DNA of 64,000 bases from assembly GCF_029814935.1 (NCBI RefSeq), contig NZ_CP104582.1, forward strand, positions 2,294,001 through 2,358,000, in the 5' to 3' direction. The position numbers and the translations under genes were made by a program. Shown piece by piece: positions 20,203 to 29,262 of the stretch. Positions within the stretch are counted from its first letter, which is position 1; every line of letters begins with the position of its first letter. The DNA comes from Pseudomonas sp. GD03919. Its GTDB lineage: Bacteria > Pseudomonadota > Gammaproteobacteria > Pseudomonadales > Pseudomonadaceae. Below the pieces are notes generated by a model. It ran no database searches. It was not told the DNA's origin and saw only the letters and a list, made by a program, of their open reading frames with translations.

Positions 20203-21480
20203 ATGACTGTCGCGGTATTTCTTGCTTCCCTGCTGGGGTTCATGGCATTCGGCATGCCCATCGCCTTCGCCCTGATCCTCACGGCGGCCGTGCTGATGTG
20301 GTACCTGGATTTCTGGGACGTGCAGCTGCTGGCGCAGAACCTGCTCGCCGGGGCCGACAGCTTCCCGCTGCTGGCGGTGCCGTTCTTCATCCTGGCCGGT
20401 GAGTTGATGAACGCCGGCGGTATTTCCCGACGCATCATCGCCATGGCTCAGGCCTATTTCGGCCACCTGCGTGGCGGTCTGGGTTACGTTGCCATCGCTG
20501 CCGCCGTGCTGTTGGCCAGTATGTCCGGTTCGGCCCTGGCCGATACTGCGGCGCTGGCCACCTTGCTGCTGCCGATGATGCGCCAGCGTGGTTACGCGGT
20601 GCATTCCTCCGCTGGCCTGGTGGCTGCTGGTGGCATCATCGCGCCGATCATTCCGCCGTCGATGCCCTTCGTGATCTACGGCGTGGTCACCAACACCTCC
20701 ATCAGTCAGTTGTTTATGGCCGGTCTGGTGCCGGGGCTGATCATGGGCGCGGGGCTGATCATTGCCTGGACCCTGATCGCCCGTGGCTTCACCGAGCCGA
20801 CGCCACCCAAGGCCAGTGCCGCCGAGCGGCGCCGGGTGCTGATCGATGGCGCAGCAGCCTTGATGCTGCCGGTGATCATCGTCGGCGGCCTGCGTTTCGG
20901 CATTTTTACCCCCACCGAGGCCGCCGTGGTCGCTGCGGTCTATGCCCTGGCCGTATCCACCTTGCTCTATCGCGAGCTGAGTTGGGACGACCTGATGGAA
21001 ACCCTGACCCGCGCCAGTCGCACCACCGCGTCGGTGATGTTTCTCTGCGCGGCCGCCACGGTATCGGCCTACATGATCACCCTGGCGCAACTGCCCGATG
21101 AGATCGGTGTCATGCTCGGGCCGCTGGCCGAACACCCTAAATTGCTGGTGCTGGCAATCATGCTGCTTATGATTGCAGTGGGCATGGTGCTCGACCTGAC
21201 CCCAACCATCCTGATCCTGGCGCCGGTGCTGGCGCCCATCGCGATCAAGGCCGGCGTCGATCCGGTGTATTTCGGCGTGATGTTCGTGATGATCGGCTCC
21301 ATTGGCCTGATTACTCCACCGGTCGGCACCGTGCTCAACGTCGTCGGCGGCATCGGCAAGTTGCGCATGGAGGTGCTGGTGCGCGGCGTCATGCCGTTCT
21401 TCCTGATTTACCTGATCATCGTCGCGATGCTGGTGGCGTTCCCGTCCATCGTCACCGTGCCGCTGGCCTGGTTACGCTGA
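20203..21480 (+). CDS. TRAP transporter large permease (DctM), probably for gluconate
   Basis: 425-residue inner-membrane protein with about 12-13 hydrophobic segments. DctM signatures include GMPIAFALILTAAVLMW, DSFPLLAVPFFILAGELMNAGG, GGLGYVAIAAAVLLASMSGSA and PTILILAPVLAPIA. The start is ATG 20203 (MTVAVFLASLLG) with GAGGA upstream, 49 bp after the fused kinase-DctQ gene. It forms the transport channel with DctQ and receives solute from the DctP-type protein encoded next. Confidence 0.93.
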   Translation: MTVAVFLASLLGFMAFGMPIAFALILTAAVLMWYLDFWDVQLLAQNLLAGADSFPLLAVPFFILAGELMNAGGISRRIIAMAQAYFGHLRGGLGYVAIAAAVLLASMSGSALADTAALATLLLPMMRQRGYAVHSSAGLVAAGGIIAPIIPPSMPFVIYGVVTNTSISQLFMAGLVPGLIMGAGLIIAWTLIARGFTEPTPPKASAAERRRVLIDGAAALMLPVIIVGGLRFGIFTPTEAAVVAAVYALAVSTLLYRELSWDDLMETLTRASRTTASVMFLCAAATVSAYMITLAQLPDEIGVMLGPLAEHPKLLVLAIMLLMIAVGMVLDLTPTILILAPVLAPIAIKAGVDPVYFGVMFVMIGSIGLITPPVGTVLNVVGGIGKLRMEVLVRGVMPFFLIYLIIVAMLVAFPSIVTVPLAWLR

Positions 21481-21536
21481 GTTGCCCACCGGCGCCTGCG
21501 CGCCGGCAACCTTCACAACAATAAGAGGTAGACCCC

Positions 21537-22550
21537 ATGAAACGTCCACTGCTCGCCATCCTCACCGCGGCCATGTTGTACAGCCCGCTCGCCAGCTTCG
21601 TCGTGCATGCCGATGATGTGCGTTCGCGCATGATCCGCTTCGGTTACGGTCTCAACGAGAACAGTAACCAGGGCCGTGCGGTCAGGCTGTTCGCTGAAGA
21701 AGTGGCCAAGGCCTCCGACGGCAAGCTCAAGGTGCGAACTTTCAGCTCTGCCAGCCTGGGTTCCGATGAGCAGATGCAGAGCGCATTGATCGGTGGGGCG
21801 CAGGAAATGATGGTGGGCTCCACCGCGACCCTGGTCGGCATTACCAGGGAGATGGCGGTGTGGGACACGCCATTCCTGTTCAGCAGTGCCGAGCAGGCCG
21901 ATGCCGTGCTTGACGGCCCGGTGGGTCGCCAGGTGATGGATAAGCTGGAGGAGAAGGGCCTGGTCGGGCTGGTGTATTGGGAGAACGGCTTTCGCAACCT
22001 GACCAACAATGCCCGGCCCATCATCAGGCTGGAGGACTTTTCCGGAGTCAAGCTGCGCGTGATGCCCAACCCGGTGTTTCTCGAAACCTTCAAGCTGATG
22101 GGGGCCAACGCCGTACCGCTACCGTTCTCCGAGCTGTTCACCGCGCTGGAAACCAAGGCGGTCGACGGGCAGGAGAATCCGTTCAACACCATTCTTTCCT
22201 CGAAATTCTACGAAGTGCAGAAGTACCTGACCGTGACCAACCATGTTTACAGCCCTTGGATCGTCATCGTGTCCAAGCGCTGGTGGGACGGCCTGTCGCA
22301 GGCCGAGCAGAGCATCCTGCTGGAAGCGGCAAAGAAGGCGCGCGACTTCGAGCGCCAGGACACCCGCGAGGAGGCCGCCCGTGCGCTGGCCGAGCTGAAG
22401 GACAAGGGCATGCAGATCAACGAAGTGGACCCCGCCGAAGTGCAGCGCATGCGCGAACAGGCCGCGCCGGCGATCCAGAAGGTTGTCGACACGGTTGGCC
22501 AGCAGCTGTTCGATCAGGTCCAGGCTGAAGCCGAAAAGGCCGCTCTATAA
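21537..22550 (+). CDS. TRAP transporter substrate-binding protein (DctP)
   Basis: 337-residue periplasmic receptor with a signal peptide ending near SFVVHA. It shows the family pattern: FGYGLNENSNQGRAV, FSSASLGSDEQMQSAL, LEDFSGVKLRVMPNPVFLE with the conserved carboxylate-binding Arg, and LPFSELFTALETKAVDGQENP. ATAAGAGGT precedes the ATG. The context of gluconokinase and a GntR-type repressor makes gluconate or a related sugar acid the likely ligand. Confidence 0.92.
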   Translation: MKRPLLAILTAAMLYSPLASFVVHADDVRSRMIRFGYGLNENSNQGRAVRLFAEEVAKASDGKLKVRTFSSASLGSDEQMQSALIGGAQEMMVGSTATLVGITREMAVWDTPFLFSSAEQADAVLDGPVGRQVMDKLEEKGLVGLVYWENGFRNLTNNARPIIRLEDFSGVKLRVMPNPVFLETFKLMGANAVPLPFSELFTALETKAVDGQENPFNTILSSKFYEVQKYLTVTNHVYSPWIVIVSKRWWDGLSQAEQSILLEAAKKARDFERQDTREEAARALAELKDKGMQINEVDPAEVQRMREQAAPAIQKVVDTVGQQLFDQVQAEAEKAAL

Positions 22551-22726
22551 GGATTTGCCCAGGAATGGCGGCCAGTCCGCCGCTGATGCTGGGCGAGCTC
22601 GCAGTTTCGCGGGGCACGCAGGTGGTAACGCTCCTTGCATGGTGGCGCTACCCCGGGCGGCGTGTCCCGCGCTTTATTCACTGGCGGGGCTGGTAGAATC
22701 GCCCGCTGGTAAACAATGGAGGCGCT

Positions 22727-23746
22727 ATGACTCAACGCCGTCGCCGCTCTGCCGAACGCGTCACCCTATCCGATGTGGCCAAGGCTGCGGGTTGCTCGCT
22801 GATGTCTGCTTCGCGCGCGTTGTCGCAGCCGGGGCGGGTATCCGATGCGTTGCGCGAGCAGGTGATGCGTGCTGCGCAGGCGTTAGGTTATGTGCCCAAC
22901 CCGGCTGCTCGGGCGTTGGCCAGTTCGCGCTCCAACCTGGTAGCCGTGGTGATTCCGTCGCTGTCGAACTCGGTGTTCGTCGATACCGTCGAGGCCATCC
23001 AGCGCGTGCTGATGCCGGCCGGTTTCGAGATGATGATCGGCGTCAGCCACTACCGGGTCGAGGAAGACGAGCGTCTGCTGCGTTCCTATCTGGCGCACCA
23101 GCCGGCAGGCCTGCTGGTCACCGGCTTCGAGCGCAGCGATGCGGCGCGGGAAATACTCGGCGCCAGCACCTGCCCGCTGGTGACGCTGATGGAACTGAGT
23201 GAAGAGCCGGAAGAGTATTGCGTCGGCTTCTCGCAGATCGAAGCCGGTGCGGCCATGACCCGTGCCCTGGTACAGCGTGGCTATCGGCATATTGCCTTCG
23301 CCGCCGCCCAGCTCGATCCGCGTACCTTGCAGCGTGCCGAGGGATATCGCCAGGTGATGCGTCAGCTGGATCGCCACGACCCGGCGTTGGAGTTGCTGAC
23401 ACCGCAGTTGTCATCCATTGGCCTGGGCGCCGAGCTGCTCGATCGTTTGCTGGCGCAACAGCCGCAAATCGATGCAGTGTTCTTCAATAACGACGACCTG
23501 GCCATGGGCGCGTTGTTCCGGGCGCGGCAGCTGGGCCTGGATGTGCCGGGACGTCTGGCCATCGCTGGCTTTAACGACCTGCCAGCAGCGGCCTGGATGC
23601 ATCCGGCCCTGAGCACGGTGCGTACCACGCGCGGCCGTATCGGTGAGCTGGCGGCCAATATGCTGCTGGCCCTGATGCGTGGTGAAACCCCCGAGCAGCA
23701 CTGCATCGACGTTGGCTTCGAACTGGTGATGCGCGACAGCGCCTGA
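22727..23746 (+). CDS. gntR: LacI-family repressor, GntR (gluconate) type
   Basis: 339 residues: a LacI HTH (VTLSDVAKAAGCSLMSASRALSQPGRVS) with the hinge helix NPAARALAS, then a periplasmic-binding-like effector domain to the end. The N-terminal QRRRRSAERVTL resembles gluconate-utilisation repressors. It is encoded last in the locus, 176 bp after dctP, from ATG 22727. It likely represses the kinase-TRAP operon through the GATAGCGCTA dyads and is relieved by gluconate or a phosphorylated form. Confidence 0.85.
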   Translation: MTQRRRRSAERVTLSDVAKAAGCSLMSASRALSQPGRVSDALREQVMRAAQALGYVPNPAARALASSRSNLVAVVIPSLSNSVFVDTVEAIQRVLMPAGFEMMIGVSHYRVEEDERLLRSYLAHQPAGLLVTGFERSDAAREILGASTCPLVTLMELSEEPEEYCVGFSQIEAGAAMTRALVQRGYRHIAFAAAQLDPRTLQRAEGYRQVMRQLDRHDPALELLTPQLSSIGLGAELLDRLLAQQPQIDAVFFNNDDLAMGALFRARQLGLDVPGRLAIAGFNDLPAAAWMHPALSTVRTTRGRIGELAANMLLALMRGETPEQHCIDVGFELVMRDSA

Positions 23747-23987
23747 GCCAGACGAACGCTTGCCCTCAGCCGCGCCTGCACACGGCATGCAGCAGAGGCG
23801 AGCTGGCGCGGGGCGTACCTTGACAGTGCGTCGTGGGCTTCTCTAGGATGCGCCCTGCGCCGATTTAAACAGCTACTTGCGGGGCGCCACAGGGTGTTCT
23901 CATCGATGCCTGAAATTCCGCTAAAGCGCTGGTTCGGTGTCGCCTCTCACCGCTGCCCAGCGGGATTTTCGAGGCGGAGACTTGAGC

Positions 23988-24296
23988 ATGATCTGTCCCC
24001 AACCCCTTATTCGTCTGGCCCCCATCACCTCGGGTCTGCTGCTGCGCAATCCGCGCGTGCTGCTCGCTGGCAGCCATCAACCCACCTTGTTGCGTTATCT
24101 CGAAGGCTGGCCCAAGCGTTGGGGCGGGCAACGTGCCTTCCGTATCCAGTTCGTGCAGAACGGCGAGTCATTGAGCCGCTTCGCGCGCGACAGTTTCGAC
24201 CTGGCGGTGATCCAGGCGCCCTGCGCTGATGATGTGGCGCACACTGTCGCCGAGTTGGTGCGGGTAGCGCGCCAGGGCTTGATAACCCGACGCTAG
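23988..24296 (+). CDS. Conserved small protein, methyltransferase-like fragment fold
   Basis: 102 residues from ATG 23988 with GGCGGAGA upstream. I do not recognise a named family. The layout (PRVLLAGSHQPTLLRYLEGW ... FDLAVIQAPCADDVAHTVAELVRVARQGLITRR) recalls the last strands of a class I methyltransferase domain without its SAM-binding glycine motif. It lies convergent to greB. It may be a pseudomonad-specific gene of unknown function. Confidence 0.55.
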   Translation: MICPQPLIRLAPITSGLLLRNPRVLLAGSHQPTLLRYLEGWPKRWGGQRAFRIQFVQNGESLSRFARDSFDLAVIQAPCADDVAHTVAELVRVARQGLITRR

Positions 24297-24336
24297 CTGG
24301 CGCCTGAGTGCCCTTGCAATCGCGCCCCGAAAACGC

Positions 24337-24834
24337 TCAGGGATAGTCGATTGCGACGATATAGCAGGTCTTCTCGCCACTGGGGCTGTGCACCCGCACC
24401 TCGGCGTCCAGTTCCTTGCCGAGCAGTGCGCGGGCCAGCGGTGAGTCGATGCTGATCAGCCCCTGTTTCAGATCCAGCTCATCCGGGCCGACGATGCGGT
24501 AGCGCGCTTGTTCGCCGTTGTCGTCCTCGATGGTGACCCAGGCGCCGAAGTACACCTTGTTCGGATCGGACGGCTTGTCGCTGACGACCTTGAGTTTTTC
24601 CAGGCGTTTGCTGAGAAAGCGTACGCGGCTGTCGATCTCGCGCAGCATCTTCTTGCCGTAGGTGTATTCGGCGTTTTCCGAACGGTCGCCCTGAGCCGCA
24701 GCTTCGCTGACCGACTGCGTCACCTGCGGCCTGCGCACATGCCACAGCTCGTGCAACTCGGCGCGCAGGCGCGCTTCGCCTTCAGGCGTGATCAAGGGGG
24801 TACCGGCAGGGCGAGGAGGGCGATAGCGGCTCAT
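24337..24834 (-). CDS. greB: Transcription elongation factor GreB
   Basis: 165-residue Gre factor that enters the RNA polymerase secondary channel and stimulates cleavage of backtracked RNA. The N-terminal coiled coil carries the acidic tip [14 protein letters not shown] followed by [18 protein letters not shown]. The C-terminal FKBP-like domain includes [12 protein letters not shown] and [19 protein letters not shown]. The basic N-terminus and length favour GreB over GreA. The gene is monocistronic by appearance. Confidence 0.92.
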   Translation of the reverse strand: MSRYRPPRPAGTPLITPEGEARLRAELHELWHVRRPQVTQSVSEAAAQGDRSENAEYTYGKKMLREIDSRVRFLSKRLEKLKVVSDKPSDPNKVYFGAWVTIEDDNGEQARYRIVGPDELDLKQGLISIDSPLARALLGKELDAEVRVHSPSGEKTCYIVAIDYP

Positions 24835-24888
24835 GGTGGCTCTGAACGATGAAAGGGGCGCCAGTCTAGCAAACCCCTTCCGTCAAAC

Positions 24889-27393
24889 TCAGCCTTCGCG
24901 CAATACGCTCAATGGGCTGGCATTCAGTGCACGGCGGGTACCGAGTACGCCAGCCAGGCCGACCAGCAATGCGCCGATCAGCGGCAGCACCAGCAGCCAG
25001 GGATGAGGCTGCCAGTTCATGTCGAAGACATAGCGGTAGAGCAGGAAGCTCACCAGTTCGCAGCCCAGTGCGGCGAGCAGGCCGGCGGCTGCGCCGAGCA
25101 GGCCAAATTCGGCGCGACGGGCGCTGATCAGCAGCTTGCGTTCGGCGCCCAGTGCGCGCAGCAATGCACCCTGGCGAATGCGCTCGTCCAGCGTGGCCTG
25201 CAGCCCGGCCAACAGGACGGTGATGCCGGCGGCGAGCACGAACAGCAGCACGTATTCGATGGCCAGTGTGACCTGGGCGAGGATGCTGCGCAGCTGCGCC
25301 AGCAGTGCGTCGACCTGCAGCAGGGTGACACTGGGGAAGGCGCGGCTGAGGCTGACCAGTTCCGCGTCCTTGCCTGGGGGCAGGTAGAAGCTGGTCAGGT
25401 AGGTGGCGGGCAGATCCTGCAGGGTTTGTGGCTCGAAGATCATGAAGAAGTTGGGCTGGAAGCTGTCCCAGTCCACCTGGCGCAGGCTGGTGACCTGCGC
25501 TTCGCGTTCGATGCCACCGACGTTGAAGCGCAGGCGGTCACCGAGCTTCAGTTGCAGGCTTTCGGCCAGTTCGGCTTCGACGGAGACACCAGGCAGGTCA
25601 GCGGCCGGTGCGGCGCCCCACCAACTGCCGGCGGTAATCAGATTGTCCGCTGGCAACGCCTCGGCCCAGGTCAGGCTGAGATCACGTTGCGTCGCGCGTT
25701 CACCGCGGCTTTCCTTGCTCACCAGTTGGCGTACCGGCTCATCGTTGATCATGATCAGCCGGCCCGGCACCACCGGATACAGCGGCGCCGGATGCGCTGA
25801 CAATTCAGCTAGGCGTGCGGCAAAGGCATCGCGCTCGGCCGGTAGCACGTTGAGGGCGAAGTGGTTGGGCGCGTCCTCCGGCAACTGGTCCTGCCAGGTG
25901 TCGAGCAGCTCGCCACGCAGCAGGGCGATCAGCGCCATGGCCAGCAGGATCAGGCCGAACGCCAGCGATTGCCCGGCTGCAGCCAGCGGATGGCGTAGCA
26001 GTTGCCCCAGGCCCAGGCGCCAGGGCAGGGCGGCACGCTGCAGCAGGCGGCGCAGGCTCTGCAGGCCGAGCAACAGCAAACCACCGAGCAGCAATGCGGC
26101 GAGCAGCCCGCCACCCAGCAGCGCCAGCGTCAGGCGCAGATCCAGGCTCAGGCGCCACATGATCAGACCCAGTGCGATCAGCGCTGCACCATAGACCAGC
26201 CAGGAGCTGGCCGGTACCGGCAGCATATCGCGGCGCAAGACGCGTAATGGCGGTACGCGGCCCAGCGCGGCCAGCGGCGGTAGGGCGAAACCGGCCAATG
26301 CCACCAGGCCGGTGGCCATCCCGGCCAATGCGGGCCACAGGTCGGCAGGTGGCAGGTCGTCCGGGATCAGCCCGCGCAACAAGTAGAAAAGAACGTGCTG
26401 CCCAGCCCAGCCGAGCAGGGCGCCAATCACGCAGGCGACTAGCCCGAGCAGTGCCAGTTGCAGGCCGAACAGGGCCAGCGCTTCACGCCGCGACAAGCCG
26501 AGGCAGCGCAGCAGGGCGCTGGCATCGAAGCGCCGAGCAGCGAAGCGTGCCGCTGACAGGGCCACGGCGACACCGGCGAGCAATACGGCGGCCAGGCTGG
26601 CCAGGTTCAAATAACGTTCGGCGCGACCGAGGGCGCCGCCGACCTGGCGATTGCCGTCGCGCGCGTCATCCAGGCGCTGGTTGGGCTGCAGGCCGGCTTC
26701 GACTGCCTGACGGTAGGCCGCCAGGGCATTGGCGTCGCCGCGCCAGAGTTCACGAAATCGTACGCGGCTGCCGGGTTGTACCACCTCGGTCGCGGCCAGG
26801 TCGTCCAGGTGCATCAGTACCCGTGGCGTCAGGCTGTAGAAATCGCCAGCGGTGTCCGGGTCATAGGTCAAGACGCGGCTAAGGCGCAGGGTCCTGGCGC
26901 CTATTTCCAGTTCATCACCGATGTTCAGGTTCAGCGCGGCCATCAGCCGTGCTTCGGCCCAGACTTCGCCCGGCCGTGGGCCGGGGCCGGCTTCTTCCGG
27001 GGCATAGGGTTCGGTTGCACTGCGCAGCTCTCCGCGCAGCGGATAAGAGTTGCTGGCTGCCTTGACGCTGGCCAACTGAATGCCGCCCTGTGCCGCGACC
27101 ACGCTGGAAAATTCCACGGCCTGAGCATGGTCGAGCCCCAGCTTGAGTCCTGCATCGATCTGCTCCTGGCTGGCGGGCGTGCTACCGCTCAGGCGCAGGT
27201 CTGCAGCGAGAAATTCACTGGCGCGCAGCAGCATGGCGTCATTCAGGCGTGCGCTGAAATAGCCGATGGCGCTGCTGGAGGCCACGGCCACCAGCAAGGC
27301 GAAGAACAGTACCCGCAACTCGCCGGCGCGGGCATCGCGCAGCAGTTGGCGGGCAGCGAGCGAAAACAGGCGAGACAGGGGCACGCGTTTCAT
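24889..27393 (-). CDS. ABC transporter permease of the YbbP/FtsX type
   Basis: 834-residue inner-membrane protein. An N-terminal transmembrane helix (residues about 25-45) and a large periplasmic domain are followed by two FtsX-like four-helix modules, the second with DERIRQGALLRALGAERK and LGTRRALNASPLSVLREG at the C-terminus. ATG 27393 overlaps the stop of the ATPase gene as ATGA. This pair sits beside tesA in pseudomonads and is commonly annotated as a lipid- or lysophospholipase-linked exporter; its substrate is not established by the sequence. Confidence 0.88.
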   Translation of the reverse strand: MKRVPLSRLFSLAARQLLRDARAGELRVLFFALLVAVASSSAIGYFSARLNDAMLLRASEFLAADLRLSGSTPASQEQIDAGLKLGLDHAQAVEFSSVVAAQGGIQLASVKAASNSYPLRGELRSATEPYAPEEAGPGPRPGEVWAEARLMAALNLNIGDELEIGARTLRLSRVLTYDPDTAGDFYSLTPRVLMHLDDLAATEVVQPGSRVRFRELWRGDANALAAYRQAVEAGLQPNQRLDDARDGNRQVGGALGRAERYLNLASLAAVLLAGVAVALSAARFAARRFDASALLRCLGLSRREALALFGLQLALLGLVACVIGALLGWAGQHVLFYLLRGLIPDDLPPADLWPALAGMATGLVALAGFALPPLAALGRVPPLRVLRRDMLPVPASSWLVYGAALIALGLIMWRLSLDLRLTLALLGGGLLAALLLGGLLLLGLQSLRRLLQRAALPWRLGLGQLLRHPLAAAGQSLAFGLILLAMALIALLRGELLDTWQDQLPEDAPNHFALNVLPAERDAFAARLAELSAHPAPLYPVVPGRLIMINDEPVRQLVSKESRGERATQRDLSLTWAEALPADNLITAGSWWGAAPAADLPGVSVEAELAESLQLKLGDRLRFNVGGIEREAQVTSLRQVDWDSFQPNFFMIFEPQTLQDLPATYLTSFYLPPGKDAELVSLSRAFPSVTLLQVDALLAQLRSILAQVTLAIEYVLLFVLAAGITVLLAGLQATLDERIRQGALLRALGAERKLLISARRAEFGLLGAAAGLLAALGCELVSFLLYRYVFDMNWQPHPWLLVLPLIGALLVGLAGVLGTRRALNASPLSVLREG

Positions 27394-28076
27394 CAGGGCT
27401 CCACGCGATCGATCAGGTGCCCGGCTTCCAGACGGATCAGGCGCTGGCAACGGTGCGCCAGGCGCTCGTCATGAGTGACCAGTACCAGCGTGGTACCGCG
27501 CTCCTGGTTGAGCTGAAAGAGCAGTTCGGTGATGCGCTCACCGGTATGGCTGTCGAGGTTGCCGGTGGGTTCGTCGGCGAACAAGACATCCGGCTCGGCG
27601 GCGAAGGCGCGGGCAATGGCCACACGCTGTTGTTCGCCACCGGACAGCTGGCGTGGGTAGTGCGTCAGACGCTGACCGAGGCCAACCCGTTCGAGCAGGG
27701 CGCGGGCGCGCTGACGGGCATCGGCCTGACCTTCCAGCTCCAGCGGCAGCATGACGTTTTCCAGCGCAGTGAGGCTGTCGAGCAGTTGGAACGACTGGAA
27801 GACGAAGCCGACATGCTCGGCGCGCAGGCGTGCACGCTGGTCTTCATCGAGTTCGCTGAGGTTCTTGCCGGCCAGCAATACAGCGCCGCCGCTGGGCAAG
27901 TCCAGGCCGGCGAGCAGGCCAAGCAGGGTGGATTTACCAGACCCTGAGGCGCCGACAATGGCCAGGCTGTCGCCTTTGTTCAGTTCCAGGTCGAGATCAT
28001 GAAGGATGGTCAGTGTGCCTTCCGCGCTGTTGACCACTTTGCTAAGGTTCCGCGCAGCGAGAATGCTCGAAGTCAT
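27393..28076 (-). CDS. ABC transporter ATP-binding protein (YbbA/LolD type)
   Basis: 227 residues from ATG 28076 ([13 protein letters not shown]). Walker A is GASGSGKST, the Q-loop region FVFQSFQLL, the signature [15 protein letters not shown] and Walker [13 protein letters not shown], with a switch His in LVTHD. It belongs to the MacB/LolD-like class of ATPases that pair with FtsX-fold permeases, here the overlapping downstream gene. Its start is only 11 bp from the divergent tesA start, so the two promoters must overlap. Confidence 0.93.
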   Translation of the reverse strand: MTSSILAARNLSKVVNSAEGTLTILHDLDLELNKGDSLAIVGASGSGKSTLLGLLAGLDLPSGGAVLLAGKNLSELDEDQRARLRAEHVGFVFQSFQLLDSLTALENVMLPLELEGQADARQRARALLERVGLGQRLTHYPRQLSGGEQQRVAIARAFAAEPDVLFADEPTGNLDSHTGERITELLFQLNQERGTTLVLVTHDERLAHRCQRLIRLEAGHLIDRVEP

Positions 28077-28087
28077 GGAGATTCCAA

Positions 28088-28693
28088 ATGCGTGCATGGT
28101 GGCTCAGTGGTGCCTTGACCCTGATGCTTTGGGCTCAGGGAGCGGTTGCAGGCACCCTGCTTGTGGTCGGCGATAGTATCAGCGCCGCTTTTGGCCTGGA
28201 TAGCCGGCAAGGTTGGGTCGCTTTGCTGGAAAAACGCCTGGTGCAAGAGGGGTTCGAGCATCAGGTGGTCAATGCCTCGATCAGTGGCGACACCAGTGCA
28301 GGCGGCGCCGCACGGCTGCCTGCGCTACTTGTCGAGCACAAGCCGGAGCTGGTCATCATCGAGTTGGGTGGCAATGACGGGCTGCGTGGACAGCCCCCTG
28401 CGCAATTGCAACAGAATCTTGCGTCGATGGTTCGGCAGTCTCAGGAAGCAGGCGCCAAGGTGCTTATTCTGGGGATGAAACTGCCACCGAATTACGGTCA
28501 GCGTTACACAACCGCTTTCGCTGAAGTGTTCCCCAAAGTGGCCAGTGAGACCGGCTCAGCCTTGGTGCCTTTCCTGCTGGAAGGCGCGGCTGGCGTGCCC
28601 TCCATGATGCAACCTGATGGAATCCATCCGACTGCTGCTGCTCAGCCAGTGATGCTCGATAACGTCTGGCCGACACTCAAACCATTGCTCTGA
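28088..28693 (+). CDS. tesA: Lysophospholipase/acyl-CoA thioesterase TesA, a host-element chimera
   Basis: 201-residue GDSL esterase: signal peptide MRAWWLSGALTLMLWAQGAVA, block I LLVVGDSISAAFG with the catalytic Ser, oxyanion GGNDG, and block V DGIHPT with the catalytic Asp/His pair. Normal length. The first ~106 codons are original host sequence; from the 27-bp repeat at 28405 onward the coding sequence was brought in by the integrated element, which keeps the gene whole. The displaced original end is at 34851-35139; the two 95-residue tails agree at about three quarters of positions by my hand alignment. Confidence 0.92.
   Translation: MRAWWLSGALTLMLWAQGAVAGTLLVVGDSISAAFGLDSRQGWVALLEKRLVQEGFEHQVVNASISGDTSAGGAARLPALLVEHKPELVIIELGGNDGLRGQPPAQLQQNLASMVRQSQEAGAKVLILGMKLPPNYGQRYTTAFAEVFPKVASETGSALVPFLLEGAAGVPSMMQPDGIHPTAAAQPVMLDNVWPTLKPLL
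28405..28431 (+). repeat. attL core repeat within tesA
   Basis: A 27-bp sequence starting ATTGCAACAG and ending CGATGGT, identical to 34851-34877. It contains an imperfect dyad GCAA-CAGAATC-TTGC, a plausible pair of integrase core-binding arms around a 7-bp overlap. It encodes part of the TesA sequence LQQNLASMV. Confidence 0.9.
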
Positions 28694-29262
28694 AGCGATC
28701 CTGAAGAAGGTCAGGAGGCGCCATCTTAGTGGCTGCCTCGTGGTGCCTGTCAACCTGAATTTGTCACACGTTTGTGACGCTTCTTGTAACAGTAGGGTAC
28801 CCCCCCCCCTCTCGCTTGCTCTTCAGGGACAAGGCTCGCCACAGGTTCCGCTAAAAAAAAACATACCCCCCCCCTCGCTTTTTTCCCAGAGGCGATAACC
28901 TCCGCACCCCCACCCCCCCCCTCTTGGTTTTTCGCGGGGGCCACGGGGGTGGTGGGGAAGCCTAAATCTATGGAATGGGGTCTCAAATTTTTGGCCCATT
29001 TTCTTAAGACACCCTGAGTCCCTTCAGGCCGACCCAACAGAGACCAAGTGATTTAGTCGGGTATTGCAAAAAGAAGCCCCAAGGCCCATACGGGTCTCGG
29101 AGCTATCAAGGTGGATTCTTCAGGTGAACCCTATGTCCGCCAGTTGTCGGCGATGGACTTGGTAGGACGGCCCCAGGTGTACCCAGAGCGCATTCCTTTG
29201 TGATGGGAGGTGGATGGTATTCACTACCACCCATCATCCCTACGGCGAGCCGCTGAGGCCCT
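28694..29262. other. Non-coding left end of the element with C9-C10 tracts
   Basis: No convincing gene. It holds an inverted repeat GTCACA-CGTT-TGTGAC (28763-28778), a CTTGTAACA motif (28783-28791) shared with the right end, and three C tracts: C10 at 28800-28809, C9 at 28866-28874, and CCCCCA followed by C9 at 28907-28921. A run of nine A lies at 28853-28861. The C tracts share a context, A-C(9-10)-TC-(T/G)CTT or TCTTGG. On the minus strand, along which the element's genes are read, these are G tracts able to form quadruplexes. Confidence 0.6.

Noticed and set aside
28750..29037. 95-codon minus-strand frame across the C tracts
   Set aside because: It needs a TTG start, has no ribosome site, and owes its glycine runs to the homopolymers.
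29048..29202. Short plus-strand frame ending DLVGRPQVYPERIPL before a TGA at 29200
   Set aside because: It lacks an upstream start codon with a ribosome site and lies on the strand opposite the element's genes; too short to support.
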